This document shows positions 16,827 to 26,610 of a stretch of 64,000 bases of DNA, in pieces (positions within the stretch are counted from its first letter, which is position 1; each line of letters opens with the position of its first letter). A program made the translations under genes and the position numbers. The notes beneath the pieces were generated by a model that saw only the letters and a list, made by a program, of their open reading frames with translations, ran no database searches and was not told the origin of the DNA. The stretch is taken from contig NZ_RJUE01000066.1 of assembly GCF_024343735.1 (NCBI RefSeq), positions 1 through 64,000 of the forward strand, in the 5' to 3' direction. The DNA is from Lacihabitans sp. CCS-44. GTDB lineage: Bacteria; Bacteroidota; Bacteroidia; Cytophagales; Spirosomataceae.

Positions 16827-18590
16827 ATGCTCCAGTTCTTAAAATACGTTTTGGCCACGATAATCGGAATTTTCCTGTTTTCGCTATTTTCTTTGTTATT
16901 AATTATCGGTATTGGTTCGATGATGTCAAGCAGTGAAGATGAAACCTCAGTTAAGTCAAATTCAATTTTGCAGCTTGATCTTAATACTCAAATAGCAGAA
17001 AACTCAACCAAAGAAGATCCTTTTTCTGAGATTTTTAGTAGTGGCGAAAAGAAAACAGGCTTAATTGACCTCAAAGAAGCAATTGCCAATGCCAAACTTG
17101 ACCCAAACATTAAGGGAATCAGTATAAAGCTGGAGTATCCTGTAGCTGGTTTTGCTGAAATAGAAGAAATCAGAAATGCTTTGATTGACTTCAAAAAATC
17201 AGGCAAATTTGTATACACCTACGCCGAAATAATGACCGAAAAAGCCGTTTATCTTTCGTCTGTGGCCACCAAAAGCTTCTTGAACCCAGCTGGAGGAATA
17301 GAATTTAATGGCTTAGATGCTGAGATAAAATTTATGAAAGGGCTTTTTGACAAAATCGGTGTTAAACCAGTGATCTTTAGAGTGGGTCAGTTCAAAAGTT
17401 TTGTGGAGCCGTACATCAGAACAGACATGAGTCCTGAAAATAAGATGCAAGTTTCGGAATACTTAGGTTCTATTTCTAACCACATTTACACTAAAATGGC
17501 CGCCGAAAAAGGCATGACCAAAGTAGAAATAGACGAAATACTCAATAAAGCCTTGATTCAAGAGCCACAAGATGCCGTAAAATATAAAATACTTACGGAT
17601 GTAGGCTACGAAGATCAATATGATGCGGCTTTGAAAAAAGCTGTCGGAATTAAGGAATCCGCCAAACTGAGCTTTATAAAACTTGGCAGCTACAAAAAAG
17701 CCAAAAAATATGTAAAAGAAGGCTCAAGAGATAACCGAATAGCGGTAATTGTGGCCGAAGGCGATATAAATTCGGGTGAAGGTGGCTCAGAATCTATAGG
17801 ATCAGAGACATTTCTGAAAGAACTCAGAAAGGCAAAAAATGACAAGAAAATAAAAGCTATCGTGCTGAGAATCAACTCACCAGGTGGAAGTGCTTTGGCT
17901 TCTGACGTTATGTGGAGAGAGATTCAATTGACCAAAAAAGTAAAACCAGTGATTGCCTCCATGGGTAGCGTAGCGGCATCTGGCGGCTACTATATGGCCA
18001 TGGGTTGCGATACCATTGTGGCTCTTCCAACAACCATTACGGGTTCTATCGGTATATTCGGAATGCTGTTTAATACTCAAGAATTGATGAACAACAAGCT
18101 CGGAATTACTTTTGACGGAGTTAAAACCCATGAATTTGCTGACTCACCATCGTTAACAAGAGAAATGTCAGACGCGGAGAAAATGTTGATTCAAAACTCA
18201 GTAAACAAAGGCTATGAAAAATTTACCTCAAAAGCAGCAGCTGGCAGAAAAATGCCTATTGAAAAACTAAAAGAAGTGGCTGGCGGAAGAGTTTGGACAG
18301 GCGTTCAGGCTAAAAACGTTGGACTTGTTGATGTCATTGGAGGACTGGACGACGCCATAGCCATAGCCGCAAAAAAAGTAAAACTCAAAGCTGGCGATTA
18401 CCAAGTAAAATATTATCCTTATCCAAAGTCGGAATTTGAGCAAATAATGGAGAAATTTGGTAAAAGCCAAGAAGACGCTAAACTGAAGGAATATTTAGGC
18501 GTATTTGCACCAATGGCCAAAGAAATAAAATACTTACAAAACATGGAAAGGCTTCAAGCTAAACTTCCTTATCATCTGGAAATTAAATAA
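16827..18590 (+). CDS. sppA: Signal peptide peptidase SppA, long (67K) type
   Basis: 587 residues, the long form with two homologous ClpP/crotonase-like halves. One N-terminal membrane anchor (about 5-28) tethers it to the inner membrane, facing the periplasm. Catalytic Lys is expected in the first half, and the Ser in the second half in SMGSVAASGGYYMAMGCD, preceded by LRINSPGGSALASDVMWREI. It degrades cleaved signal peptides. Start at 16827 from the promoter position and because MLQFLKYVLATIIG begins the anchor. A strong terminator follows. Confidence 0.93.
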   Translation: MLQFLKYVLATIIGIFLFSLFSLLLIIGIGSMMSSSEDETSVKSNSILQLDLNTQIAENSTKEDPFSEIFSSGEKKTGLIDLKEAIANAKLDPNIKGISIKLEYPVAGFAEIEEIRNALIDFKKSGKFVYTYAEIMTEKAVYLSSVATKSFLNPAGGIEFNGLDAEIKFMKGLFDKIGVKPVIFRVGQFKSFVEPYIRTDMSPENKMQVSEYLGSISNHIYTKMAAEKGMTKVEIDEILNKALIQEPQDAVKYKILTDVGYEDQYDAALKKAVGIKESAKLSFIKLGSYKKAKKYVKEGSRDNRIAVIVAEGDINSGEGGSESIGSETFLKELRKAKNDKKIKAIVLRINSPGGSALASDVMWREIQLTKKVKPVIASMGSVAASGGYYMAMGCDTIVALPTTITGSIGIFGMLFNTQELMNNKLGITFDGVKTHEFADSPSLTREMSDAEKMLIQNSVNKGYEKFTSKAAAGRKMPIEKLKEVAGGRVWTGVQAKNVGLVDVIGGLDDAIAIAAKKVKLKAGDYQVKYYPYPKSEFEQIMEKFGKSQEDAKLKEYLGVFAPMAKEIKYLQNMERLQAKLPYHLEIK

Positions 18591-18618
18591 TCAGATTATC
18601 AATTATTAACACCTCAAA

Positions 18619-18646
18619 AGCTCAAGGAAACTTGGGCTTTTTTTTG
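18619..18646 (+). terminator. Rho-independent terminator of sppA
   Basis: AGCTCAAG (18619-18626), loop GAAA, CTTGGGCT (18631-18638), then a run of T. The rest of the gap up to 18929 shows no gene. Confidence 0.88.
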
Positions 18647-18929
18647 TGGTATAGTTTTTAATATTGGGACTTTGGATTTCTTGACACGAAGTTTCACGGT
18701 GTTCTTTTTTACATATATTTCGTTTTGAGTTTCACTGAGTTTTCGCTTTGCTCAATCGGTGATGGTGGTTGAATTTAGCAAGTTTTAAATTCTAATGATT
18801 TTTGATTTATCAATATTACTCTATCAAATTCAATTAATCGATGTGTGAATTTTATTAAAATCAAATAAAATCTTATAAGACCTTTCCGCTTGAAAATCAG
18901 CAATTTTGCCGAAATAACCATTGGCAAAA

Positions 18930-19463
18930 ATGAAGACTCCAGATTTTACATCCGAAGAAAATACACACCTAAAGAAATTCCACAAAATAGTACAACAAAG
19001 CATCGAGGCAGAGGAACTCATTATTTACAATCTGCTCCATCCGCCTACCGAAACACTCAGTGAGGGCCAAAAAATATCCGATAAAGTGGCAAAGTTTGGT
19101 GGTAGCTGGAGGTTTATTATTTCGTTTGGAATAGTTCTAAGCATCTGGATTATTTTCAATGCCCTTATTGTGGTCAAATTCCGTTTTGATCCTTATCCGT
19201 TTATACTGATGAACCTCATTCTTTCGTGCATAGCGGCTCTTCAAGCTCCTATAATTATGATGAGTCAAAACAGGCAAGAAGAAAAAGACCGAATGATGAA
19301 CGAAAACGATTATTTGATAAACCTAAAGGCAGAAATGCAAATCCGCAGTTTGCACCAAAAGATGGATTTGCTGCTGGAGGAACAAATAAAGACGCTTTTT
19401 GAGTCACAAAAAACGCAGTTGGATATCCTCAAAACCATAAGCACTAAAATAGCAAACATGTGA
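18930..19463 (+). CDS. DUF1003 family membrane protein
   Basis: 177 residues. A soluble N-terminal part is followed by two hydrophobic helices (about 64-84 and 93-113) and the family hallmark IMMSQNRQEEKDR. A coiled coil (about 130-175) ends the protein. DUF1003 proteins have no proven function. The ATG at 18930 is taken as start; a TTG three codons earlier (18921) also fits. It opens a run of same-strand genes with envelope and stress themes. Confidence 0.85.
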   Translation: MKTPDFTSEENTHLKKFHKIVQQSIEAEELIIYNLLHPPTETLSEGQKISDKVAKFGGSWRFIISFGIVLSIWIIFNALIVVKFRFDPYPFILMNLILSCIAALQAPIIMMSQNRQEEKDRMMNENDYLINLKAEMQIRSLHQKMDLLLEEQIKTLFESQKTQLDILKTISTKIANM

Positions 19464-19609
19464 ATATTGTAAACTTAAACTTAAATAATGTAACATAGCC
19501 AAAAGGAATTCTCCTGACTTTTGACAGAGTAAATAAACACTAAAGGCAAGCAATAAGAGCCTATCCTGCGATTGATACTTTATGAAACTGACAAAATATT
19601 GACAAAGAC

Positions 19610-20002
19610 ATGTACACCCAAAAAAGAATTGAAATTTGGATTGATGAAGATTCAGCACACCTGATTGAGTTTCGAAAATTAAGAGTGGAAACGGTAATCA
19701 TTAGGGCGAGAATCAAAGAAAAAGAGAAGTTTCTACAACCAAAGGAAGAACTTATTGACGACAGCAATCTGCAGGAAAATTTCTTCAAAAAGATATCCGA
19801 GCAACTGAAAGACTTTGAAGAAATTCTAGTTTTTGGGCCTGATGATGCAAAGCAGTCATTTGAAAAATATCTCAAAATGACTATTCTCTTTGCCGACAAA
19901 AACATCATACTACAAATTGCCGACAAAATGACTGACAACCACAAACATGCCTTTGTTAACAAGCATTTTAAAACATTATCCTACAAAAAGAATGAGAAAT
20001 AG
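19610..20002 (+). CDS. Hypothetical protein, possibly bacterial eRF1-like (baeRF) type
   Basis: 130 residues, soluble, charged. The C-terminal half, ILVFGPDDAKQSFEKYL then KMTDNHKHAFVNKHF, resembles the third domain of archaeo-eukaryotic release-factor-like proteins, where a GP..AK motif is followed by a helix. I am not certain. If right, it would be a stress-linked ribosome rescue or tRNA-related factor. The 146-bp and 145-bp gaps on either side show no recognisable element. Confidence 0.5.
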   Translation: MYTQKRIEIWIDEDSAHLIEFRKLRVETVIIRARIKEKEKFLQPKEELIDDSNLQENFFKKISEQLKDFEEILVFGPDDAKQSFEKYLKMTILFADKNIILQIADKMTDNHKHAFVNKHFKTLSYKKNEK

Positions 20003-20147
20003 TTTCAAAAAAAACTCAGATAAAAATCAGAAAGAGAATAGTCCAAGTTTTCATAAACAAAAGACTAGTAATAAATAATTATAAAACTGATATACAATGA
20101 ATTACATTATTTGAAGTTATAACTGTACTTAAAAAATTTGCAGAAAT

Positions 20148-20756
20148 ATGCTCATCAAATATTTGTTATTCTCGATTCTTTTAAACATTTTTACTACTGA
20201 ACCCATTGCCACCAAAAGTAAAAATCTGGAGCTATTTGAGGCGTGTAAAATCTCTGAAATGATTGATTTTGAGACCTTCAACGAATCACTAAAAGGTTTC
20301 GAAAGGTTTCATCCAAAAAAATCTATCATTACTATTGTGGATTTTAGCTTACCTTCAAGCAGAGAACGTTTTTTTGTGATAGACATCGAAAAAAAGAAAC
20401 TGCTCTTTAAGTCTTTGGTGGCTCATGGAAAAAAATCAGGAGAAATAATGGCCACTTCTTTTTCTAACAAATTGGAGTCGCACCAGAGTAGTTTGGGATT
20501 TTATATGGTTGGCGGCATAATTCACAGCCCAAAACACGGCAAAGCACTGCTGCTGAATGGCTTAGAAAAAGGACTTAACGACAATGCTCTTAAAAGAGAG
20601 ATAATAATTCATGGAGCCGACTATGTAAGTACGGCTTTTGTTCAACGATATGGTCATTTAGGGCGAAGTTACGGCTGCCCTGCCTTGCCAAACGACATAA
20701 TCCCACAGGTAGTACCTGTGTTAGCAAATGGAAGTTTACTTTACATACATTCTTGA
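20148..20756 (+). CDS. Murein L,D-transpeptidase catalytic domain protein (YkuD_2 type)
   Basis: 202 residues with an N-terminal signal or anchor helix (about 2-17). The catalytic part carries [13 protein letters not shown] followed by [13 protein letters not shown], the HxG...SxGCP arrangement of L,D-transpeptidase-like enzymes with the Cys nucleophile near residue 178. It should act on peptidoglycan in the periplasm. Its 3' end overlaps the next transpeptidase gene by 29 bases, so the two are cotranscribed. Confidence 0.88.
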   Translation: MLIKYLLFSILLNIFTTEPIATKSKNLELFEACKISEMIDFETFNESLKGFERFHPKKSIITIVDFSLPSSRERFFVIDIEKKKLLFKSLVAHGKKSGEIMATSFSNKLESHQSSLGFYMVGGIIHSPKHGKALLLNGLEKGLNDNALKREIIIHGADYVSTAFVQRYGHLGRSYGCPALPNDIIPQVVPVLANGSLLYIHS

Positions 20757-22458
20757 TTTTAAAACAAAAAAGCCTTTTCTTAAATTGGAAAATGCGATTT
20801 TTAGACTATCCACAATTGTCGTTTTCAACTGTCTGTTACTCTTTTTGGCATTAATGAGTTGCAGCAAAAACAAAGCCGCTAACAAAGGTATTTTGCCCGA
20901 TACGAGCATATATTCTAGTCAAAATTTCAGTGAGAAAATACTTGATAGCACTATTTTAGCCAATTTCTATCAAAAATACCACACCGATGATTCACTCCAA
21001 ACCCAGATTATGGAGTTCTACAAAAGAAGAAACTACCAATACGCTTGGTTTGACAAAAATGGCATTACGGAGGCTTCTCATATTTTTTACAACCAGCTCC
21101 AGAGTTTTAGTTCCGACTTCGATGATCAATCCATTAACACAAAACTCATAGATTCTCTTATAAATATTGCTCATAATGAAGATAAAAAGGTGATATTACC
21201 CGAAAGCGAAACCCACAAAATAGAATTTTTACTAACTTCCAATTTCTTTAAATATGCCGAAAAGGCTTTTGGCGGTATAGCAAAAAACACTTTTGACCTA
21301 GAGTGGTTTGTGCCTCGAAAAAAGAAAAATTTTCAGATATTACTCGATAATATAATTTCAAACTCAAAAAGTAAAAACCTGCAATACTCTATAAACCAAT
21401 ACTATACAACCCTGACTTCTCAGCTAAGAAACTATAAAAGTATAGAGAAATCAGGTGGATTTCCCAAAATCGTGACCCTCAAAAAACAAATAATAATGGG
21501 CGAATCCGACACTTGCTTGGTAGCTTTGAAAGCCTATCTACTCATGACAGGCGATATTAAAACAAAAGACTCCACACTCATTTTTGACGAAAATCTAAAA
21601 ACAGCCCTAAAGAATTTCCAAAACAGACATGGTTTGACTGAATCAGGAATACTTAACAAGGCAACAATAGCTGAATTGAACATACCAATTCATGACAGAA
21701 TAAGTCAAATGATGGTAAATCTGGAGAGACTGAGATGGCTTCCCGAAGAAATGGAACCCAACTTTCTGCTGGTCAATATTCCTGAATTTAAGCTGCATAT
21801 TTTTGAAAACGGCAAGCCTATAAGCCAAAGCAAAGTGGTGGTGGGTAAAATGGCCACCCAAACGAGTATTTTTAAAGGGCAACTCTCCACAGTGGTACTC
21901 AATCCTTACTGGGGACTCCCAAATAGTATAGTCATAAACGAAGTATTGCCCAAAATAAAGCGAAACGTCTCCTATTTGAGCAAAAATAATATTGAGGTTT
22001 TTAGTAAAAATTCGATAATAGACCCAAGAAACGTAAATTGGAACCAATACAAAACCCAGGTTCCTTATAATTTCAGGCAAAAACCTGGCAAGAATAATTC
22101 TCTGGGTAAAATCAAGTTTCTGTTTCCGAACAATTACAACATATACCTTCATGACACGCCTGCCAAAAGCCTATTTGGAGAAACCAATCGGTCGTTCAGC
22201 CATGGATGTATTCGTGTAGAAAACCCAAAAAGCCTAGCCGAATACATTCTCAGAAATGATGCTAAATGGAATTCAGAAAACATAGATAATATTCTAAAAA
22301 CTGACGTAGAAAAAAGAATTACGGTAACACCTACCCTTCCCGTTTACTTGCTATATCTTACCTCTTGGGTAGCTCATGACGGTAACCTGCACTTCAGAAA
22401 AGATATATACGGTCACGACAAAAAACTGGCTTTTGAAATATTTGCAAAGGAAAAATAA
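20728..22458 (+). CDS. L,D-transpeptidase, YcbB/LdtD-like lipoprotein
   Basis: 576 residues. A hydrophobic segment ends in FLALMSC, a likely lipobox with the lipid Cys at about 45. A peptidoglycan-binding domain follows ([26 protein letters not shown], about 291-316), then a YkuD catalytic domain with [11 protein letters not shown] and [11 protein letters not shown] (Cys nucleophile near 490). These enzymes make 3-3 cross-links in peptidoglycan. The ATG at 20728 lies inside the preceding gene; a TTG at 20785 would give a more normal lipoprotein signal peptide and is a real alternative. Confidence 0.88.
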   Translation: MEVYFTYILDFKTKKPFLKLENAIFRLSTIVVFNCLLLFLALMSCSKNKAANKGILPDTSIYSSQNFSEKILDSTILANFYQKYHTDDSLQTQIMEFYKRRNYQYAWFDKNGITEASHIFYNQLQSFSSDFDDQSINTKLIDSLINIAHNEDKKVILPESETHKIEFLLTSNFFKYAEKAFGGIAKNTFDLEWFVPRKKKNFQILLDNIISNSKSKNLQYSINQYYTTLTSQLRNYKSIEKSGGFPKIVTLKKQIIMGESDTCLVALKAYLLMTGDIKTKDSTLIFDENLKTALKNFQNRHGLTESGILNKATIAELNIPIHDRISQMMVNLERLRWLPEEMEPNFLLVNIPEFKLHIFENGKPISQSKVVVGKMATQTSIFKGQLSTVVLNPYWGLPNSIVINEVLPKIKRNVSYLSKNNIEVFSKNSIIDPRNVNWNQYKTQVPYNFRQKPGKNNSLGKIKFLFPNNYNIYLHDTPAKSLFGETNRSFSHGCIRVENPKSLAEYILRNDAKWNSENIDNILKTDVEKRITVTPTLPVYLLYLTSWVAHDGNLHFRKDIYGHDKKLAFEIFAKEK

Positions 22459-22483
22459 ACCTACTAATTGACTCAAAATTAGC

Positions 22484-25000
22484 ATGAAACAGGAATTACC
22501 ACTAGCCGCCCAAGACATAAAAGGCTTAACTTCTAGCGAGGTGCTAGGCTCAAGAGACAAAAACGGAACAAATACCTTGAACTTTAAAAAGGAAAACGGC
22601 ATTTTGAGTGTCTTCAAAAGACTGGCCCAAGATCCCATGGTGATTATTCTTCTTGTAGCATCTGTCATATATTTTATCAGCAACAAAACCGCCGATGCCC
22701 TATTTTTGGCCTCTGCTATTCTTTTTCAAACCGGTATCTCATTTTTTCAAGATGCCCGCAGTGCAAATGCTCTCGAAAAACTCCAAGAGTTTATAGTTGC
22801 CAAAAGCAAGGTTATCAGAAATGGAAAAATAGAAGAAATTAAAAGTGAAAATTTGGTTGTTGGAGATGCCGTAATTGTAGAAGAAGGCACAGCTATTCCG
22901 GCTGACGCCACCATTTTACGTTCAAACGACTTTTTGGTAAACGAGTCTATACTTACGGGCGAATCTCTGGCTGTGGAGAAAGACACAAAGAACAACCAGA
23001 TTTTTAAAGGCACCAATGTGGTTGGAGGCCTAGCCATAGCCCAAGTGACGGCCATTGGCAACGAAACTGCTCTCGGCAAAATTGGTAAAAGCCTTGATGG
23101 AATACAGGAAGAAAAAACACCTTTAGAAAACCAAATTGCCAATTTTGTCAAGAAAATGGCACTCACAGGCGGGGTGGTTTTCTTCATTGTTTGGGGCATT
23201 AATTATTTCAATACCTGCGAAATCTTGGACAGCCTGCTACAATCTTTAACGCTGGCTATGAGCATTTTACCAGAAGAAATACCTGTAGCCTTCACCACGT
23301 TTATGGCTTTGGGAGCTTGGAGACTAATGAAAAACGGCATAGTGGTAAAACAAATGAAAACCGTAGAGACTTTGGGAAGTGCTACGGTAATCTGCACAGA
23401 TAAAACCGGAACACTTACCGAAAACGTGATGGATTTGGCCAAAATCTATGATTTCAAATCAGGTGCCATATTTGAAACCGAACAAAGCCTAACAGAAACC
23501 AACAAAAATCTCCTTCGGATAGCCATGTTTGCTTCTGAGCCTATTCCGTTTGACCCCATGGAAGTAGCCCTACACCACGCCTACATGCAATCGGCAGAAA
23601 ACGATGAACGTCAGCACTTCAAAATAATCAAAGAATATCCATTGAGTGGTACTCCACCTATGATGACTCACATTTTTGCAAGCAACCGAGACCAGCTAAT
23701 TATCGCTGCAAAAGGTGCTCCAGAAGCCATTATGCAGGTTTCGGGTTTGTATACCGAAGATAAAACAAGAATTGAAAAAGTCATAAAGGAGTTTTCTGCC
23801 GAAGGTTACAGAGTTCTGGGCGTTGCAGAAGCTATTTCAATTTCGAAAGATTTCCCAAAAACACAACAAGAGTTTAAATTCAACTTTAAGGGTATTTTGG
23901 CATTTTATGATCCACCCAAAAAGAACATCAACAAAGTGCTAAACAATTTTTATGACGCAGGCATAAATGTAAAAATAATCACGGGCGACAACGAGGCCAC
24001 CACTGTTTCTATTGCCAAACAAATCGGTTTTAAAGGTTTCGAAAAACACATTTCTGGAAAAGAACTGATGCTTTTGTCAGAAAAAGACCTCGCCAAAAAA
24101 GTAATGGAAACACAAATATTCACAAGGATGTTTCCTGAAGCCAAACTAAAAATCATAAATGCTCTTAAGCAACAAAATGAAATAGTGGCCATGACTGGCG
24201 ATGGCGTAAACGACGGCCCAGCACTCAAAGCCGCCCACATAGGCATAGCCATGGGCAAAAAAGGCTCTGAAATAGCAAAAGATGCAGCTTCCTTAATTTT
24301 AATGAATGACGATTTATCTAAAATGGTCAAAGCGGTTTCGGTAGGAAGGAAAATTTACACCAACCTCAAAAAAGCTATTCAATACATCATTTCTATACAC
24401 ATTCCCATTATTCTTACTGTTTTTGTTCCATTGGCTCTGGGCTGGATCTATCCCAATATTTTTTCTCCAGTCCATGTTATTTTTTTAGAATTAATAATGG
24501 GACCTACCTGCTCCATTATTTATGAAAACGAGCCGATAGAAAGAAACACCATGAAACTAAAACCAAGGCCACTAAGCGATACTTTTTTTAGCTGGAAAGA
24601 ACTGACCACGAGTATATTACAAGGCTTGGCCATTACTGTCGGTACATTGGGAACTTATCAATATGCCATTCACCAAAACTTAACTGAAGCCACAACTAGG
24701 GCAATGGTTTTCACTACTTTAATAGTAGCTAACATAGTTCTCACTTTGGTCAATCGCTCTTTTTATTACTCAATAATAACAACATTAACATATAAAAATA
24801 ACTTAGTACCCATCATTATAGCCATCACTTTGGGCATAACGGCTCTACTATTATTTGTAAAACCGCTTTCTCAGTTTTTCCAATTCGAAACTCCAAATAT
24901 GTATCAATTAAGTTTCTGTTTAGCTTTTGGTTCATTAAGTGTACTTTGGTACGAAATAATAAAAATTCATAAAAGGAGGACACAAAAAAACCTTGTATAA
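22484..25000 (+). CDS. Cation-translocating P-type ATPase (P2, Ca2+-like)
   Basis: 838 residues. The A-domain has NESILTGESLAVEK; the membrane motif is PEEIPV in place of the PEGLP of Ca2+ pumps. Phosphorylation motif CTDKTGTLTEN, hinge MTGDGVNDGPALKAAHIGIAMG. About ten membrane helices, with the last block at the C-terminus (from about 625). The ion is not certain: PEEIP-type bacterial pumps are annotated as Ca2+ or general cation ATPases. It follows the transpeptidase gene by 25 bases. Confidence 0.92.
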   Translation: MKQELPLAAQDIKGLTSSEVLGSRDKNGTNTLNFKKENGILSVFKRLAQDPMVIILLVASVIYFISNKTADALFLASAILFQTGISFFQDARSANALEKLQEFIVAKSKVIRNGKIEEIKSENLVVGDAVIVEEGTAIPADATILRSNDFLVNESILTGESLAVEKDTKNNQIFKGTNVVGGLAIAQVTAIGNETALGKIGKSLDGIQEEKTPLENQIANFVKKMALTGGVVFFIVWGINYFNTCEILDSLLQSLTLAMSILPEEIPVAFTTFMALGAWRLMKNGIVVKQMKTVETLGSATVICTDKTGTLTENVMDLAKIYDFKSGAIFETEQSLTETNKNLLRIAMFASEPIPFDPMEVALHHAYMQSAENDERQHFKIIKEYPLSGTPPMMTHIFASNRDQLIIAAKGAPEAIMQVSGLYTEDKTRIEKVIKEFSAEGYRVLGVAEAISISKDFPKTQQEFKFNFKGILAFYDPPKKNINKVLNNFYDAGINVKIITGDNEATTVSIAKQIGFKGFEKHISGKELMLLSEKDLAKKVMETQIFTRMFPEAKLKIINALKQQNEIVAMTGDGVNDGPALKAAHIGIAMGKKGSEIAKDAASLILMNDDLSKMVKAVSVGRKIYTNLKKAIQYIISIHIPIILTVFVPLALGWIYPNIFSPVHVIFLELIMGPTCSIIYENEPIERNTMKLKPRPLSDTFFSWKELTTSILQGLAITVGTLGTYQYAIHQNLTEATTRAMVFTTLIVANIVLTLVNRSFYYSIITTLTYKNNLVPIIIAITLGITALLLFVKPLSQFFQFETPNMYQLSFCLAFGSLSVLWYEIIKIHKRRTQKNLV

Positions 25001-25001
25001 C

Positions 25002-26090
25002 ATGACCATAAACCTTAATTCTATCCTAAAAAAACTCCTTGTTGTAGTATTAATTGTGGCCATCTTGATTTTTGCCAAAGGATTTCTGATGCCTTTGGTC
25101 ATAGGCGGCATATTGGCTACACTGTTTTTGCCGTTTTGCAATTGGATGGAGAAAATTGGTTTTGGAAGAGCCATAGCCATTTTTATAAGTTTACTCACAC
25201 TTCTACTGGTTTTTGGGTTAATCATAGCCCTACTTTCGTGGAAAATATCCGAACTTTTTACTGATTTTGATTTGCTCAAAAACCAGGCAATCAAGACTTT
25301 CAGTGAAATCCAGACTTACTTTCTTGAGCATTTTGGGATTACTCTAGAGAAACAATCACAAATATTTAAAAACGAACAGCCATCTCTCACCAGCCTAATG
25401 CAGCTTACTGTAGGTTCTTTAAAATACATTTTGACCAACATCATATTGGTGTTGGCTTATTTTTTCTTTTTGTTATACGCTCGAATTCACATCAAACAGT
25501 TTTTCTTAAAACTCACAAAAGATAAGCAACATGGAGAAATGGACCAAATACTAAAAAGTACCACCCATGTTTCGCAACAGTATTTGCTCGGTCTAACCAA
25601 AATGATTATTTGCCTTTGGGTGCTATATAGTATCGGATTCAGTATAATTGGTGTAAAAAATGCTGTATTCTTTGCCATTCTCTGTGGTTTATTAGAAATA
25701 ATCCCCTTCATCGGAAACATCACTGGCACCCTTTTAACAGTACTCATAACAGCATTGCATGGGGGCCAAATTCCCCTACTTTTGGGCATAATTATAACTT
25801 ACGGTATCGTCCAATTTATTCAAGGCTGGATTTTGGAGCCTTTAATTCTTGGTCCTCAGGTCAAAATAAATCCACTATTCACAATTATTGCACTCGTGGT
25901 GGGCGATTGGATTTGGGGCATCCCGGGAATATTACTAGCCATACCCATAACCGCAATGGTCAAAATAGTTTGTGACCACGTAGAACCTCTCAAGCCATAC
26001 GGTTTTCTGATAGGCGACTTGGTTTCGGAAAAAAAAAGCAAAAACAGAATGCAAAAATTCCTTAGGAGTATTTCAAAATTCAGACAATAA
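25002..26090 (+). CDS. AI-2E family (PerM/YdiK-like) membrane protein
   Basis: 362 residues with about eight membrane helices. The N-terminal pair of helices (7-60), a long extramembrane helix (about 75-130) and the conserved IPFIGNITGTLLTVLITAL and VGDWIWGIPGILLAIPITAMVK segments are diagnostic. Homologues export autoinducer-2 or exchange Na+/H+. The ATG at 25002 follows the ATPase stop by one base. AGGAGGA at 24974-24980 is a rare clear Shine-Dalgarno sequence here but is better spaced for a TTG at 24993. Confidence 0.88.
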   Translation: MTINLNSILKKLLVVVLIVAILIFAKGFLMPLVIGGILATLFLPFCNWMEKIGFGRAIAIFISLLTLLLVFGLIIALLSWKISELFTDFDLLKNQAIKTFSEIQTYFLEHFGITLEKQSQIFKNEQPSLTSLMQLTVGSLKYILTNIILVLAYFFFLLYARIHIKQFFLKLTKDKQHGEMDQILKSTTHVSQQYLLGLTKMIICLWVLYSIGFSIIGVKNAVFFAILCGLLEIIPFIGNITGTLLTVLITALHGGQIPLLLGIIITYGIVQFIQGWILEPLILGPQVKINPLFTIIALVVGDWIWGIPGILLAIPITAMVKIVCDHVEPLKPYGFLIGDLVSEKKSKNRMQKFLRSISKFRQ

Positions 26091-26248
26091 AAGTAAACAT
26101 AAAATCATAAAACGCTCATTACAAAATACTTAAAGTAATCAAACAGTCCAATTTAGAAGATTTTTAATTTCTAAAAAAAACTAAAAGCGGACTTTGTACA
26201 TTTAGGGCTTTGGTTTCTGTAAATTACAAGTCATTAATAAAAAATAAA

Positions 26249-26437
26249 ATGTCAGACTTTAGCGACCTAAAAGGAAACTGGGAAGAAACAAGAGGCAAAC
26301 TCAAACAAATATTTCACACACTGACAGACGAAGATTTACGCTATATTGAAGGTAATCAAGATGAACTTTAGGGGAAAATCAGCCGCAAAGTAGGGAAATC
26401 CAACGCTGAAATTCATACTATTTTAGCTGGTCTGTAA
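26249..26437 (+). pseudogene. CsbD family stress protein with in-frame stop
   Basis: Reading from ATG 26249 gives a CsbD-like small protein: FSDLKGNWEETRGKLKQ, LTDEDLRYIEGNQDEL, then a TAG at 26369-26371, then GKISRKVGKSNAEIHTILAGL and TAA at 26435-26437. The frame is unbroken on both sides of the stop, and the joined 62-codon product has the normal CsbD length. The TAG replaces one residue between DEL and GKI. It is either a nonsense mutation, a sequencing error or, less likely, readthrough. Confidence 0.82.
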
Positions 26438-26462
26438 TATTTCGAAAAAATATTACCAAATA

Positions 26463-26499
26463 CCTTAATTGGTTTTTTTGAAAAAAAAACTAATTAAGG
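26463..26499. terminator. Long inverted repeat after the csbD remnant
   Basis: CCTTAATT plus a T-run pairs with an A-run plus AATTAAGG around a three-base loop, a stem of about 17 bp with one mismatch. Either strand could use it as a terminator. It separates the csbD remnant from the TonB receptor gene. Confidence 0.7.
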
Positions 26500-26580
26500 C
26501 AAAGCAACTTTCAGCCCATTTGACTGATAAAAACCCATAAAATGGAGATTTAGTATAGGAAAATAATGTTTGATAAAACG

Positions 26581-26588
26581 TATCTTTG
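26581..26588 (+). promoter_or_regulatory. -7 promoter box for the TonB receptor gene
   Basis: TATCTTTG on the plus strand lies inside the longest frame (from 26566), which places the true start at 26611 or 26614. Confidence 0.5.
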
Positions 26589-26610
26589 TTGCTCATTTAT
26601 CAACCTTTTC

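Noticed and set aside
19561-19962. 133-codon frame antisense to the gene at 19610
   Set aside because: It mirrors a better-supported plus-strand gene in an operon-like run, and its composition (Ser/Phe/Cys-rich) is typical of a shadow frame.
21643-23199. Long antisense frames of 169 and 150 codons
   Set aside because: They lie opposite the L,D-transpeptidase and P-type ATPase genes, whose motifs are unambiguous.
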